Shown: positions 1 to 5,890 of the stretch, one piece after another | Layout: every line of letters starts with the position of its first letter | Position numbering within the stretch: position 1 is the first letter of the stretch | Assembly: GCA_026786225.1 (NCBI GenBank) | Contig: JAJAYN010000041.1 | Location: forward strand, 1 to 8,203 | Direction of reading: 5' to 3' | DNA length: 8,203 nt | DNA from: Burkholderiales bacterium | Lineage (GTDB): Bacteria; Pseudomonadota; Gammaproteobacteria; Burkholderiales; Usitatibacteraceae | Program-made: the position numbers and the translations under genes | Notes under the pieces: generated by a model | Told to the model about the DNA's origin: nothing | The model's database searches: none | What the model saw: only the letters and a program-made list of their open reading frames with translations

Positions 1-38
1 AAATGTTCACCGCGCAACAGGACTTGGAATTGAGCCAT
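1..38 (-). CDS. Unrecognised protein, N-terminal fragment (runs off left edge)
   Basis: Only the first 12 codons and two bases lie in the window. Reading leftwards from an ATG at 38-36, the peptide begins MAQFQVLLRGEH. The start is supported by a strong Shine-Dalgarno sequence, GGAGGG (plus-strand CCCTCC at 48-53), nine bases upstream. I do not recognise the protein. It is not the start of DapF, which often neighbours acyltransferase genes like these in related bacteria and begins with a different conserved motif. The 130 bases between the preceding acyltransferase stop (169) and this ATG hold no clear terminator. A TATGAT box on the minus strand (82-77) could be a -10 element, but I see no matching -35. 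The gene may be read with the acyltransferases or from its own promoter. Confidence 0.55.
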   Translation of the reverse strand, partial: MAQFQVLLRGEH

Positions 39-168
39 GTTTGTGATCCCTCCGATTCACTTATGCCTGACATTTAATCATATTGATCCAGCTTGGTGTA
101 GCTTTGCGCGATCCCCAAGGGAACACTGCCGTACTGCGCCCGTCGCGACGAAATGATCGGTGAGCGTG

Positions 169-1029
169 TCAATAGAACGATGGGTCGCCCGGCGGGCGGG
201 TCTTGAAGCGTTTGTGCACCCAGAAATACTGATCCGGCATTTCAAGGATGCGTTCCTCAAGGAACGCGTTCAGGCGGCGAGCATCCGCCTCGACGTCGTC
301 ACTCGGAAAATCTTCCCACGCCGCGTAGAAACGCGCTTCATAGCCATCCGCCGTTTGCCTGGTCACCAGCGGAACAACTTTGGCGCCTGTTATGCGGCAC
401 AAGCGTGCCATGGCGGTCACCGTGGCGGTCTTGATGCCGAAAAAATCCACAAACACGGCATCTTTCGCGCCAAAGTCCATGTCTGGCAAGTAATAGAACG
501 GCTGCTTGTCCTTGAGCATCTTCAATACTGGCCGCAATCCCTGTTGACGGGTAACAAGCGTCGCATTGTTGAAGCGCTTGCGGGCACGCCGCAGCGCATC
601 GTCGAACACCTTGTTTTTTTGCTCTGAGTACATAGAGAAAACGTCCGGATATTCTTTGGAAAAGCGCGCGCCGCCAATGTCGAGGCCAACGAAGTGCGGT
701 GCCAACACAATGACCGGCTTCTTGCCATACCACGCATCGAAGTGTTGCCTGTCCAGTAATTTGACATTGTCTAGCGCGCGCTCCACAGGGCTGTACCAGA
801 CGCGGCCAAGTTCCAGCGTGGAGCGGGCAAGATTCCGGAATACACCGCGGCCGATTCGTTCGCGTTGCGCCTCGGTCATCAACGGGAAACACTTTTTGAG
901 GTTGATCAAGGTGACGCGCCGACGGCCCCAATGGAACAACAACGTACCCAAGGCGTGTCCCATCGCCACGACCCAGCTGCGCGGTAGCCAACGCAGGCAC
1001 CACAGCAAGAGCAGAACGAAACGCATCAT
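169..1029 (-). CDS. lpxL: LpxL/HtrB-family lipid A biosynthesis acyltransferase (second of a pair)
   Basis: This is a 286-residue inner-membrane acyltransferase of the LpxL/HtrB/MsbB family. Such enzymes transfer a fatty acyl chain, usually from acyl-ACP, to a Kdo-lipid A precursor. A hydrophobic N-terminal segment (about residues 3-33) fits the usual membrane anchor. The catalytic HX4D motif appears as HFVGLD, with His112 and Asp117. Further family blocks are PDMDFGAKDAVFVDFFG (about 182-198) and the C-terminal PDQYFWVHKRFKTRP (about 265-279), close to the classical LpxL C-terminal block. The reading frame is open upstream to 1083. I chose the ATG at 1029, or the adjacent one at 1026, because it overlaps the upstream stop codon (ATGATG/TGA) and follows a GAGGG Shine-Dalgarno by 3 or 6 bases. 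The overlap implies translational coupling with the upstream acyltransferase. Family assignment is firm. The acyl chain and acceptor position cannot be read from sequence. Confidence 0.9.
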   Translation of the reverse strand: MMRFVLLLLWCLRWLPRSWVVAMGHALGTLLFHWGRRRVTLINLKKCFPLMTEAQRERIGRGVFRNLARSTLELGRVWYSPVERALDNVKLLDRQHFDAWYGKKPVIVLAPHFVGLDIGGARFSKEYPDVFSMYSEQKNKVFDDALRRARKRFNNATLVTRQQGLRPVLKMLKDKQPFYYLPDMDFGAKDAVFVDFFGIKTATVTAMARLCRITGAKVVPLVTRQTADGYEARFYAAWEDFPSDDVEADARRLNAFLEERILEMPDQYFWVHKRFKTRPPGDPSFY

Positions 1030-1889
1030 CGGCCCTCTGGCATTGGCGCGCCAGCGGGGTGCTTGTATCGGTTGTAACCCCATAGGTATTGGGCAGGTGC
1101 CATACCAACGAGTTTTTCGATCATGTCGTTGGTTTGCCGCGCGGCGACTTCGCGGTCAGTGGAAAAAGGCTGGGACATGGATTCAATATGCATTCGATAG
1201 CCGTTGCCATGTGGCAGGCGTTCGGCAAAAAAAAACAGGACGACCGCACCTGCTGACGCAGCCAGTCTGGGCAGTAACGTCATGGTGTAAGCAGGCTGGC
1301 CAAAAAAATCCACCCATACGCCATCGCCGCCGCCGGGAACCTGGTCCGGTAGCACGACGATGTTGCCTCCTCGTTTGAGTGCCCGTAAGAGCGCACGGAT
1401 TCCACTTGCATCAGCAGCCGCTGTGGTGCCGCCAGCGCGCACACGCCCCTGTTGCATGATGGCCGCAAGCCAGGCTTGCTTGGGTGGACTGTAAAGCGCC
1501 GTGATGGGCATCCTGCCAGCCATATAACGGCCCGCGATGTCGTAACAGCCCAGATGTGGTGTAACGAAAATGATGGGTTGCTTAATGGCTTGCGCGGCTT
1601 CAACGTGCTCCCAGCCAATGCATTCCCGGACCAGGCCATAGAGGCGTTCCGGCGACGACGTCCACGCCGTCGCGAGCTCCGTGATGCCCTTGCCCTGCTC
1701 ACTGATGGCAGCCCGAAGCAGTGCGTTGGCGTGATGCGCCTGCGCGTGCTGCACGTATCGCCTGACATTTTCGCGTGTCAGGCGACGATGGCGCCCCGAC
1801 CCAAGCCAGGCCAGCCAGCCCAATACAAAACCGATGCCGTGGTTGAGCCAAAGCGGCAAACTTCCAAGCGCTCTAAAGAGCCATATCAC
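1026..1889 (-). CDS. LpxL/HtrB-family lysophospholipid/lipid A acyltransferase (first of a pair)
   Basis: This 287-residue protein has the same fold and length as its downstream neighbour but is clearly diverged from it. An N-terminal hydrophobic segment (about residues 1-29) resembles a membrane anchor. The catalytic HX4D motif is HLGCYD, with His112 and Asp117, the same positions as in the neighbour. Family blocks LPDQVPGGGDGVWVDFFGQ and PAQYLWGYNRYKHP follow. The latter has WGYNRYK where the neighbour has WVHKRFK, which suggests a different acceptor or acyl preference. The start is a GTG at 1889. It is the only plausible start, because a stop codon lies 11 codons upstream and no ATG is in frame near it. 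The Shine-Dalgarno is poor. The gene is divergent from metK with 167 bases between starts, and its 3' end overlaps the next acyltransferase by 4 bases. I leave the symbol blank because the lpxL/lpxM distinction is not reliable here. Confidence 0.87.
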   Translation of the reverse strand: MIWLFRALGSLPLWLNHGIGFVLGWLAWLGSGRHRRLTRENVRRYVQHAQAHHANALLRAAISEQGKGITELATAWTSSPERLYGLVRECIGWEHVEAAQAIKQPIIFVTPHLGCYDIAGRYMAGRMPITALYSPPKQAWLAAIMQQGRVRAGGTTAAADASGIRALLRALKRGGNIVVLPDQVPGGGDGVWVDFFGQPAYTMTLLPRLAASAGAVVLFFFAERLPHGNGYRMHIESMSQPFSTDREVAARQTNDMIEKLVGMAPAQYLWGYNRYKHPAGAPMPEGR

Positions 1890-1900
1890 GGTGACAGAAG

Positions 1901-1915
1901 CCGTTGCTGCAACGG
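1901..1915. repeat. 7-1-7 inverted repeat in the divergent acyltransferase/metK region
   Basis: The sequence CCGTTGC-T-GCAACGG is a perfect inverted repeat with a one-base centre. It lies 12 bases upstream of the GTG start of the minus-strand acyltransferase and 22 bases upstream of the candidate metK -35 box. This geometry fits a dimeric DNA-binding protein better than an RNA hairpin, since a one-base loop cannot form without opening two pairs. It could be an operator for the acyltransferase pair. No regulator is known from this window, and chance occurrence cannot be excluded. Confidence 0.3.
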
Positions 1916-1936
1916 GTGTTCAAAACGGTTTTCCAT

Positions 1937-1965
1937 TTGGAAGCCGCCGGACTTTCTGCTAAAAT
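1937..1965 (+). promoter_or_regulatory. Candidate sigma-70 promoter for metK
   Basis: A -35 box TTGGAA (1937-1942, 4 of 6 to consensus) is separated by exactly 17 bases from a -10 box TAAAAT (1960-1965, 5 of 6). The -10 is preceded by TGC (1957-1959), giving an extended -10 element. The predicted start of transcription is near 1972, leaving a leader of about 85 bases before the metK ATG. The prediction rests on sequence match and position only. Confidence 0.5.
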
Positions 1966-2003
1966 CCATGATTGTGTTTTTTGCCTTTTCTTTTTTCGAT
2001 GAC

Positions 2004-2035
2004 GCCGCCAGATAACACTGCGCGGCAATTTTTTT
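2004..2035 (+). terminator. Terminator-like hairpin in the metK leader
   Basis: GCCGC (2004-2008) can pair with GCGGC (2022-2026), leaving a 13-base loop. Two A residues and a run of seven T (2029-2035) follow. The T-run ends 21 bases before the metK ATG and just ahead of its Shine-Dalgarno. TTGCC (1981-1985) could pair instead with GGCAA (2024-2028), so two exclusive folds are possible. This resembles a weak attenuator, but the stem is only five base pairs and I recognise no riboswitch aptamer here. Confidence 0.25.
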
Positions 2036-2056
2036 GACTGACTGAGGGGTTACCCA

Positions 2057-3250
2057 ATGACCGATTTTCTATTCACATCCGAATCCGTTTCGGAAGGCCA
2101 CCCGGACAAGGTGGCTGACCAGATTTCGGACGCAATTCTGGATGCGATTCTAGCCCAAGACCCGCGTTCACGCGTTGCGGCTGAGACGCTGTGCAACACC
2201 GGCCTGGTGGTATTGGCAGGTGAAATTACCACCACCGCCAACGTGGATTACATCGGTGTTGCACGCAACACCATCAAACACATCGGATACGACAACGCCG
2301 ATTACGGCATCGACTACAAGGGTTGTGCCGTGATGGTCTGCTATGACAAGCAGAGCCCGGATATTGCACAGGGTGTTGATAAGGCGCACGACAATGATCT
2401 CGATCAGGGTGCTGGCGATCAGGGCCTGATGTTCGGTTACGCCTGTGACGAAACAAGCGTGCTGATGCCTGCCCCGATTTACTATGCGCATCGCCTGGTG
2501 CAGCGTCAGGCAGAAATCCGTCGCGACGGTCGCCTGCCATGGCTTCGCCCGGACGCAAAGTCGCAGGTGACAATGCGCTATCTCGACGGAAAGCCACATT
2601 CGGTCGACACCGTTGTGTTGTCGACCCAGCATGCGCCCGAAATTTCGCAAAAAGATATCCATGAAGCGGTCATTGAAACGATTATCAAGCCGGTGCTGCC
2701 AAAGGAGTGGTTGAAAAATACCCGCTATCTGGTGAACCCGACAGGTCGCTTTGTAATCGGTGGACCCCAGGGAGATTGCGGTCTTACGGGGCGCAAAATC
2801 ATTGTCGACACCTACGGCGGCGCATGCCCGCATGGCGGCGGCGCGTTCTCTGGCAAGGATCCGTCCAAGGTTGATCGTTCGGCTGCATATGCGGCACGCT
2901 ACGTGGCAAAAAACGTCGTCGCCGCAGGGCTGGCGCGCCAGTGCCAGGTGCAGGTAGCCTATGCAATCGGCGTGGCAAAACCGATGAACATCACCGTCTA
3001 TACCGAAGGCACCGGCATCATCTCCGACGAGAAAATCGCCGAATTGGTTGCCCAGCATTTTGATCTGCGTCCGAAAGGCATTGTGCAGATGCTTGACCTG
3101 CTACGCCCAATTTATGCCAAGACGGCAGCCTACGGCCATTTTGGTCGCGAAGAGCCTGAATTCACTTGGGAGAGGACGGATCGTGTTGCGTTGCTTCGCG
3201 ATGCGGCCGGTCTCAAAGGTGAAGCACAAAAGGTCCTAGCCACCGCATAG
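2057..3250 (+). CDS. metK: S-adenosylmethionine synthase (methionine adenosyltransferase)
   Basis: MetK is a cytosolic enzyme that makes S-adenosylmethionine from methionine and ATP, releasing phosphate and pyrophosphate. The protein is 397 residues, slightly longer than the E. coli enzyme. Diagnostic blocks are [17 protein letters not shown] (about 14-30, with active-site His15 and Asp17), signature 1 [12 protein letters not shown] (118-129), and signature 2 [19 protein letters not shown] (260-278), the ATP/phosphate-binding glycine-rich loop. The C-terminal part retains [15 protein letters not shown] and AAYGHFGR, typical of bacterial MetK. The ATG is preceded by GAGGGG (2044-2049) seven bases upstream. 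The gene is divergent from the acyltransferase pair and lies 165 bases upstream of ahcY on the same strand. No terminator separates its stop from the ahcY promoter, so some metK transcripts may enter the riboswitch, whose terminator would then also end the metK message when SAH is low. Confidence 0.98.
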   Translation: MTDFLFTSESVSEGHPDKVADQISDAILDAILAQDPRSRVAAETLCNTGLVVLAGEITTTANVDYIGVARNTIKHIGYDNADYGIDYKGCAVMVCYDKQSPDIAQGVDKAHDNDLDQGAGDQGLMFGYACDETSVLMPAPIYYAHRLVQRQAEIRRDGRLPWLRPDAKSQVTMRYLDGKPHSVDTVVLSTQHAPEISQKDIHEAVIETIIKPVLPKEWLKNTRYLVNPTGRFVIGGPQGDCGLTGRKIIVDTYGGACPHGGGAFSGKDPSKVDRSAAYAARYVAKNVVAAGLARQCQVQVAYAIGVAKPMNITVYTEGTGIISDEKIAELVAQHFDLRPKGIVQMLDLLRPIYAKTAAYGHFGREEPEFTWERTDRVALLRDAAGLKGEAQKVLATA

Positions 3251-3266
3251 TAATTTTTAGTATAAT
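3237..3266 (+). promoter_or_regulatory. Promoter for the ahcY riboswitch leader
   Basis: A perfect -10 box TATAAT lies at 3261-3266. A weaker -35 candidate TAGCCA (3237-3242, 4 of 6) sits 18 bases upstream, inside the last codons of metK. The predicted transcription start is near 3272-3274. The riboswitch P1 stem begins at 3271-3274, so the RNA would start almost exactly at the aptamer, with little or no 5' extension. The agreement between -10 position and aptamer start supports the call. Confidence 0.65.
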
Positions 3267-3270
3267 TTCG

Positions 3271-3347
3271 GTTCCGAGGAGCGCTGCGAACAATTCTTGA
3301 AATTGACCAGGCTCGGAACGAATTTGTAACCGAATAACTGCGCTCGC
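3271..3347 (+). promoter_or_regulatory. S-adenosylhomocysteine (SAH) riboswitch aptamer
   Basis: The leader of ahcY matches the SAH riboswitch class, which binds SAH and raises expression of SAH-recycling genes. P1 is an 8-bp perfect helix, GTTCCGAG (3271-3278) with CTCGGAAC (3312-3319). A short P2 pairs CAATT (3291-3295) with AATTG (3301-3305). The conserved core GGAGCGCTGC (3278-3287) and CCAGGCTCGG (3307-3316) are intact. The pseudoknot helix P4 pairs GAGCGC (3279-3284) with GCGCTC (3340-3345), six perfect pairs. Aptamer sequence, position upstream of ahcY and the overlap of P4 with a terminator all agree. Class membership comes from remembered consensus rather than a covariance-model search. 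Confidence 0.93.
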
Positions 3348-3385
3348 ATTCCTGACCGAATGCGGGCGTTTTTTATTGCGCTCGC
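3339..3385 (+). repeat. Duplicated 9-base pseudoknot strand, TGCGCTCGC
   Basis: TGCGCTCGC occurs at 3339-3347, where it forms the 3' strand of riboswitch P4 and the terminator 5' arm. It occurs again exactly at 3377-3385, just after the terminator T-run and 30 bases before the ahcY ATG. The downstream copy could pair with the terminator 3' arm: GCGGGCG (3362-3368) with CGCTCGC (3379-3385), seven pairs including one wobble, with the T-run in the loop. It could equally offer GAGCGC (3279-3284) a second partner. Its function is unknown and it may be a relic of local duplication. Confidence 0.6.
3341..3374 (+). terminator. Intrinsic terminator forming the riboswitch expression platform
   Basis: An 11-bp stem pairs CGCTCGCATTC (3341-3351) with GAATGCGGGCG (3358-3368), with one G-U wobble and a six-base loop. 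Six T residues follow (3369-3374). The 5' arm begins with CGCTC, which is also most of the 3' strand of the aptamer pseudoknot (GCGCTC, 3340-3345), so the terminator and P4 cannot coexist. Predicted logic: with SAH bound, P4 holds this strand and transcription continues into ahcY; without SAH, the hairpin forms and transcription stops. Confidence 0.88.
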
Positions 3386-3414
3386 CAACTTTAAATCACC
3401 GCAAGGAGCTTTTA

Positions 3415-4839
3415 ATGAACGCAATTCTCAAACCAAAGAATTTGATCGAAAACGACTACCACGTCGCCGATTTGAAACTCGCCGACTGGGGCAACAAGGA
3501 AATCAAGATCGCCGAGACCGAAATGCCCGGCCTGATGGCGATACGCGAGGAGTTCGCCGTCACCCGTCCGCTGAGGGGTGCTCGCATCACCGGCTCGCTG
3601 CACATGACCATCCAGACCGCGGTGCTGATCCAGACCCTCGAAGCGCTGGGTGCCGAAGTACGCTGGGCTTCCTGCTATATTTTTTCGACGCAAGACCATG
3701 CTGCCGCTGCCGTTGCAGCAAACGGCACGCCGGTGTTTGCCGTCAAGGGCGAAACGCTGGAAGAATACTGGGATTACACCCACCGTATCTTTGAATGGAA
3801 AGACGGCGGCTACTCAAACATGATCCTCGACAACGGCGGCGACGCAACCCTGCTGCTGCACTTGGGCACGCGCGCAGAAACCGATCTGTCGGTGCTGAAC
3901 AATCCGGGCGCCGAAGAAGAGCGCATCCTTTTCGCCGCCATCAAGGCGCAGCTTACGAAGGACCCGCATTGGTATTCGGTGCGCCTGAAAGCCATCAAGG
4001 GCGTGACCGAAGAAACCACGACGGGCGTGCATCGTCTGTACCAGATGCACAAGGACGGCAAGCTCGCGTTCCCTGCCATCAATGTCAACGACAGCGTCAC
4101 CAAGTCCAAGTTCGACAATCTTTACGGCTGCCGCGAATCGCTGGTCGATGCCATCAAGCGCGCCACCGATGTAATGATCGCGGGCAAAGTGGCGGTCGTT
4201 GCCGGTTATGGCGACGTAGGCAAGGGTTCCGCACAGGCATTGCGCGCATTGTCGGCCCAAGTGTGGGTCACTGAAGTCGATCCGATCTGCGCCTTGCAGG
4301 CGGCGATGGAAGGCTATCGCGTCGTGACAATGGATTACGCGGTCGACAAGGCTGATATTTTTGTCACCGCGACCGGCAACTATCACATCATCACGCACGA
4401 CCACATGGCCAAGATGAAAGACCAGGCCATCGTTTGCAATATCGGCCACTTCGACAATGAAATCGATGTCGCCGGTGTCGAAAAATACAAGTGGGAAGAG
4501 ATCAAGCCGCAGGTTGATCACATCATTTTCCCGGACGGCAAGAGGATCATTTTGCTGGCCAAGGGGCGTTTGGTGAATCTGGGCTGCGGTACGGGACATC
4601 CGTCTTATGTGATGTCGTCGTCGTTTGCGAATCAGACCATCGCGCAGATCGAGCTATACAGCAACACGGAAAAGTATCCCGTTGGAGTTTACGTATTGCC
4701 CAAGCATCTGGACGAGAAAGTCGCGCGTCTGCAATTGCGGACACTCAATGCACAGTTGACCGAATTATCGGATCAGCAAGCGGCGTACATTCACGTTTCC
4801 AAGCAGGGGCCATACAAGCCAGACAGCTACCGCTACTAG
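3415..4839 (+). CDS. ahcY: Adenosylhomocysteinase (S-adenosyl-L-homocysteine hydrolase)
   Basis: AhcY reversibly hydrolyses SAH to homocysteine and adenosine, removing the product inhibitor of SAM-dependent methyltransferases. The enzyme is cytosolic, NAD-dependent and normally tetrameric. The protein is 474 residues and complete. The Rossmann NAD loop GYGDVGKG is at 264-271. Expected active-site residues are present: His63 in SLHMT, Asp139 in ILDNGGD, Glu200 in TEETTTG, Lys230 and Asp234 in TKSKFDN, and His345 in GHFDNEID. An insertion of roughly 40 residues before the EETTTG block is usual in bacterial AhcY compared with the human enzyme. The C terminus PYKPDSYRY is the conserved tail that contributes to the neighbouring subunit's cofactor site. 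The frame is open upstream to 3376, but the ATG at 3415 is chosen because AAGGAG (3403-3408) precedes it by six bases and the upstream codons overlap the riboswitch. Transcription is predicted to be SAH-induced. Confidence 0.98.
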   Translation: MNAILKPKNLIENDYHVADLKLADWGNKEIKIAETEMPGLMAIREEFAVTRPLRGARITGSLHMTIQTAVLIQTLEALGAEVRWASCYIFSTQDHAAAAVAANGTPVFAVKGETLEEYWDYTHRIFEWKDGGYSNMILDNGGDATLLLHLGTRAETDLSVLNNPGAEEERILFAAIKAQLTKDPHWYSVRLKAIKGVTEETTTGVHRLYQMHKDGKLAFPAINVNDSVTKSKFDNLYGCRESLVDAIKRATDVMIAGKVAVVAGYGDVGKGSAQALRALSAQVWVTEVDPICALQAAMEGYRVVTMDYAVDKADIFVTATGNYHIITHDHMAKMKDQAIVCNIGHFDNEIDVAGVEKYKWEEIKPQVDHIIFPDGKRIILLAKGRLVNLGCGTGHPSYVMSSSFANQTIAQIELYSNTEKYPVGVYVLPKHLDEKVARLQLRTLNAQLTELSDQQAAYIHVSKQGPYKPDSYRY

Positions 4840-4855
4840 GGTGATGAAGACCTGA

Positions 4856-4890
4856 TGGCTTCGACGCACGTTTGACGTGCGTCGAAGCCA
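4856..4890 (+). other. Perfect 16-bp hairpin between ahcY and metF
   Basis: TGGCTTCGACGCACGT (4856-4871) and its exact reverse complement (4875-4890) flank a three-base loop, TTG. The hairpin begins 17 bases after the ahcY stop and ends 48 bases before the metF start. No T-run follows on either strand, so it is not a standard intrinsic terminator. An mRNA-stabilising or processing element between two cotranscribed genes is a reasonable inference. A protein-binding palindrome is an alternative. Confidence 0.75.
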
Positions 4891-4938
4891 ATCATGGCGT
4901 TGTGCGGCAATCGCGCGGCCACTACCTAAAGGACTATC

Positions 4939-5775
4939 TTGTCAGCCGATACACTCAAATACAGCTTTGAGTTCTTCCCCCCCAAGACACCGGAAGGGGC
5001 CGCCAAACTTCGCGATACGGTTCGTCAGCTCGCACAATTTGATCCGGCATTTTTCTCGGTGACCTTTGGTGCTGGCGGCTCGACGCAGGACGGCACGCTC
5101 GCGACAGTGCTCGACATTCGTGAGGCCGGACATGCGGCGGCCCCGCATATTTCGTGCATCGGCTCCACCCGCGAAAGTATCCGCGGCATCATTCATCGTT
5201 ACAAGGACGCCGGAATCCGGCATACCGTTGCGCTGCGTGGCGACCTGCCGTCAGGCATGGCGGTGGCGGGCGAATTTCGCCACGCTGTGGATCTCGTCAC
5301 GTTCATTCGCGAAGAAACCGGCGACCATTTTCATATCGAAGTTGCTGCGTATCCCGAGTACCACCCTCAGGCGCGCCGTGCGCAGGAAGACCTGCTGCAT
5401 TTCAAGCACAAAGTCGAAGCCGGTGCCAGCTCAGCGATGACGCAATACTTTTACAACCCCGACGCCTATTTCCATTTTGTTGAAGAAGTGCAGGCGATGG
5501 GCTTATCGATTCCCATCGTTCCCGGCATCATGCCGATTTCGAATTTTTCCCAGCTCGCGCGCTTTTCCGATGCGTGCGGCGCGGAAATCCCGCGCTGGGT
5601 ACGTCGAAAAATGGAAGGGTACGGCGATGACACCGCATCTATTCGCGCTTTCGGACTTGATCTCGTCACGGATCTTTGCACCAAGCTGCTCGAAGGCGGT
5701 GCCCCGGGCTTGCATTTCTATACGCTCAACCAGGCCGGACTCAGCACGACCATCTGGCAGCGATTGGGTCTGTAG
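4939..5775 (+). CDS. metF: 5,10-methylenetetrahydrofolate reductase
   Basis: MetF is a flavoenzyme that reduces 5,10-methylenetetrahydrofolate to 5-methyltetrahydrofolate, the methyl donor for remethylating homocysteine to methionine. The protein is 278 residues, a little shorter than E. coli MetF (296), and has the single TIM-barrel catalytic domain of bacterial enzymes. FEFFPPK near the N terminus carries the catalytic glutamate (Glu11). VTFGAGGST (41-49), HTVALRGDLP with the flavin-proximal aspartate (Asp102), AAYPEYHP (136-143), MTQYFYN with Gln169 (167-173) and IPIVPGIMPI (191-200) are all family blocks. The start is a TTG at 4939, preceded by AAAGGA (4928-4933) at five bases. No ATG gives a full-length protein. 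No promoter is visible in the 99-base gap after ahcY, so metF is probably read from the SAH-controlled ahcY transcript, placing SAH removal and methyl-group supply under one signal. Confidence 0.97.
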   Translation: MSADTLKYSFEFFPPKTPEGAAKLRDTVRQLAQFDPAFFSVTFGAGGSTQDGTLATVLDIREAGHAAAPHISCIGSTRESIRGIIHRYKDAGIRHTVALRGDLPSGMAVAGEFRHAVDLVTFIREETGDHFHIEVAAYPEYHPQARRAQEDLLHFKHKVEAGASSAMTQYFYNPDAYFHFVEEVQAMGLSIPIVPGIMPISNFSQLARFSDACGAEIPRWVRRKMEGYGDDTASIRAFGLDLVTDLCTKLLEGGAPGLHFYTLNQAGLSTTIWQRLGL

Positions 5776-5805
5776 TTTTCCTGTTCAACGCCGCGCCCTT
5801 TCGTT

Positions 5806-5890
5806 AAAAATACCAACCACAAGCGCTGGTGCGGGCTGCAGTGCAAAATGCTGCCAGCAGCCGCGCCAATGCTAGCGTTTCGTTGTGGTT
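5806..5890 (-). terminator. Candidate terminator at the metF/rimJ convergence
   Basis: AACCACAA (5815-5822) pairs perfectly with TTGTGGTT (5883-5890). Inside it, GCGCT (5823-5827) can extend the stem against AGCGT around 5874-5878, and a core GGCTGC (5834-5839) pairs with GCAGCC (5857-5862). On the minus strand, five T residues (plus-strand A-run 5806-5810) lie four bases beyond the stem, which fits termination of the rimJ-side transcript. On the plus strand only a short TTTT follows. The structure is long and has internal loops, and its 3' arm lies in the last codons of rimJ. Confidence 0.3.

Noticed and set aside
167..172. A perfect minus-strand TTGACA box that might be a -35 element for the left-edge gene.
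   Set aside because: It contains the acyltransferase TGA stop and has no -10-like hexamer 15-19 bases downstream.
160..627. Long plus-strand open frames across 160-627 and 566-1378.
   Set aside because: They lie antisense to the two acyltransferases, have no recognisable family motifs, and look like shadows of GC-rich coding DNA.
1966..2056. A known SAM riboswitch in the metK leader.
   Set aside because: I could not match the conserved cores of SAM-I, SAM-II, SAM-V or SAM/SAH aptamers. Only short generic stems and a T-run are present.
2168..3058. A 296-codon minus-strand open frame antisense to metK.
   Set aside because: It is fully contained within metK, with no recognisable domain, ribosome-binding site or promoter. 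A comparable antisense frame over ahcY (3814-4599) was rejected for the same reason.
3267..3334. TTCGGTT (3267-3273) pairs perfectly with AACCGAA (3328-3334), an alternative stem competing with riboswitch P1.
   Set aside because: Transcription from the TATAAT at 3261-3266 should begin at about 3272-3274, so most of the 5' arm is absent from the RNA. It could matter only in read-through transcripts from metK.
3360..3794. A 144-codon plus-strand open frame starting in the riboswitch and overlapping the ahcY start.
   Set aside because: It is out of frame with ahcY, which has a good Shine-Dalgarno and a full family match. The alternative product is low-complexity and Arg-rich, as expected of a shadow.
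4891..4938. A separate promoter for metF, starting from TTGTGC at 4900-4905.
   Set aside because: The hexamer at the right spacing (TACCTA) matches the -10 consensus poorly and no extended -10 is present.
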